Below, one piece after another: positions 33,319-33,434 of a stretch of 33,434 bases of DNA. Made by a program: the position numbers and the translations under genes. The notes beneath the pieces were generated by a model. The model was not told where the DNA came from and ran no database searches. It saw only the letters and a list, made by a program, of their open reading frames with translations. Numbering within the stretch: the first letter of the stretch is position 1; each line of letters opens with the position of its first letter. Origin of the DNA: SAR116 cluster bacterium AG-426-A06 (GTDB taxonomy: Bacteria; Pseudomonadota; Alphaproteobacteria; Puniceispirillales; Marisalimonadaceae); the NCBI GenBank assembly GCA_003210115.1, contig QCNM01000012.1, forward strand, positions 1 through 33,434, read 5' to 3'.

Positions 33319-33434
33319 AAAAATTAATTAACTATTGAATTGACAAGTTCTGTAAGCCTGCAGATGTTAGATTTAATTAATAATATTTCTTTCAATTAAT
33401 ACAATTGGCCTTTGTAATAATATTGAATATTTAA

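Noticed and set aside
1-33434. tRNA genes, rRNA, CRISPR arrays, insertion sequences or prophage
   Set aside because: No T-arm-like GTTCRA with matching acceptor stem was seen in any gap, and there are no regularly spaced repeats, transposase or phage motifs. The gaps are too short for most of these.

Overview
The window is a gene-dense, strongly AT-rich stretch (about 30% GC by eye) that looks like the chromosome of a free-living marine alphaproteobacterium of the SAR11, HIMB59 or similar pelagic type. That placement is an inference. It rests on low GC, very short intergenic gaps, tiny convergent spacers, and gene families typical of such genomes (Urt urea transporter, TerC, RidA, AlaX, GMC oxidoreductase, class III cyclase with TPR). 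I see no phage, IS, integron, CRISPR, tRNA or rRNA.

Layout. (1) 1-3442: an FAH-family hydrolase cut by the left edge, a short DUF445 membrane protein and an intradiol (hydroxyquinol/catechol 1,2-type) dioxygenase in one tight operon, then a glutathione S-transferase. (2) 3443-6380: a structured 3' region ending in an intrinsic terminator, a candidate operator, a class III nucleotide cyclase with TolB-like and TPR regions, and then 946 bases without an intact gene, about half of which is a decayed GAF-domain pseudogene on the minus strand. (3) 6381-12321: a complete urtABCDE urea ABC transporter, with a strong hairpin terminator between urtA and urtB and an unusually long UrtB; a LysR regulator converges on its end. 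(4) 12318-20087: an SDR lacking the YxxxK motif, an AlaX editing protein, a minus-strand trio (GMC oxidoreductase, methyltransferase, small lipoprotein), a TerC transporter and a RidA-amidase operon. (5) 20186-25366: a D-2-hydroxyacid dehydrogenase and FabG-like SDR, an EamA exporter, a HAD type II protein overlapping a class I glutamine amidotransferase, and a glutathionyl-hydroquinone reductase. (6) 25461-30446: a 3-hydroxyacyl-CoA dehydrogenase, a CaiB-type CoA-transferase and a D-aminoacylase-like amidohydrolase, then a zinc alcohol dehydrogenase. (7) 30461-33434: a c'-type cytochrome head-to-head with a ChrA-type transporter, a small membrane protein, a lipoprotein and a 56-residue Cys-rich protein.

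How it works together. The window reads as a scavenging repertoire: urea uptake, hydrolysis of amides and N-acyl amino acids, CoA-thioester and hydroxyacid oxidation, and two glutathione-dependent enzymes plus a ring-cleaving dioxygenase that suggest quinone or aromatic turnover. No urease is present, so the fate of the urea must be encoded elsewhere. The most notable points are that all seven convergent gene pairs end within 8 bases of each other (three share one TTAA as both stop codons), the SDR and RidA homologues that lack their key catalytic residues, the GAF pseudogene, the urtA-urtB attenuator, the operator-like dyad ahead of the cyclase, and the small Cys-rich gene at the right edge. 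I found no convincing wholly new multi-gene system.
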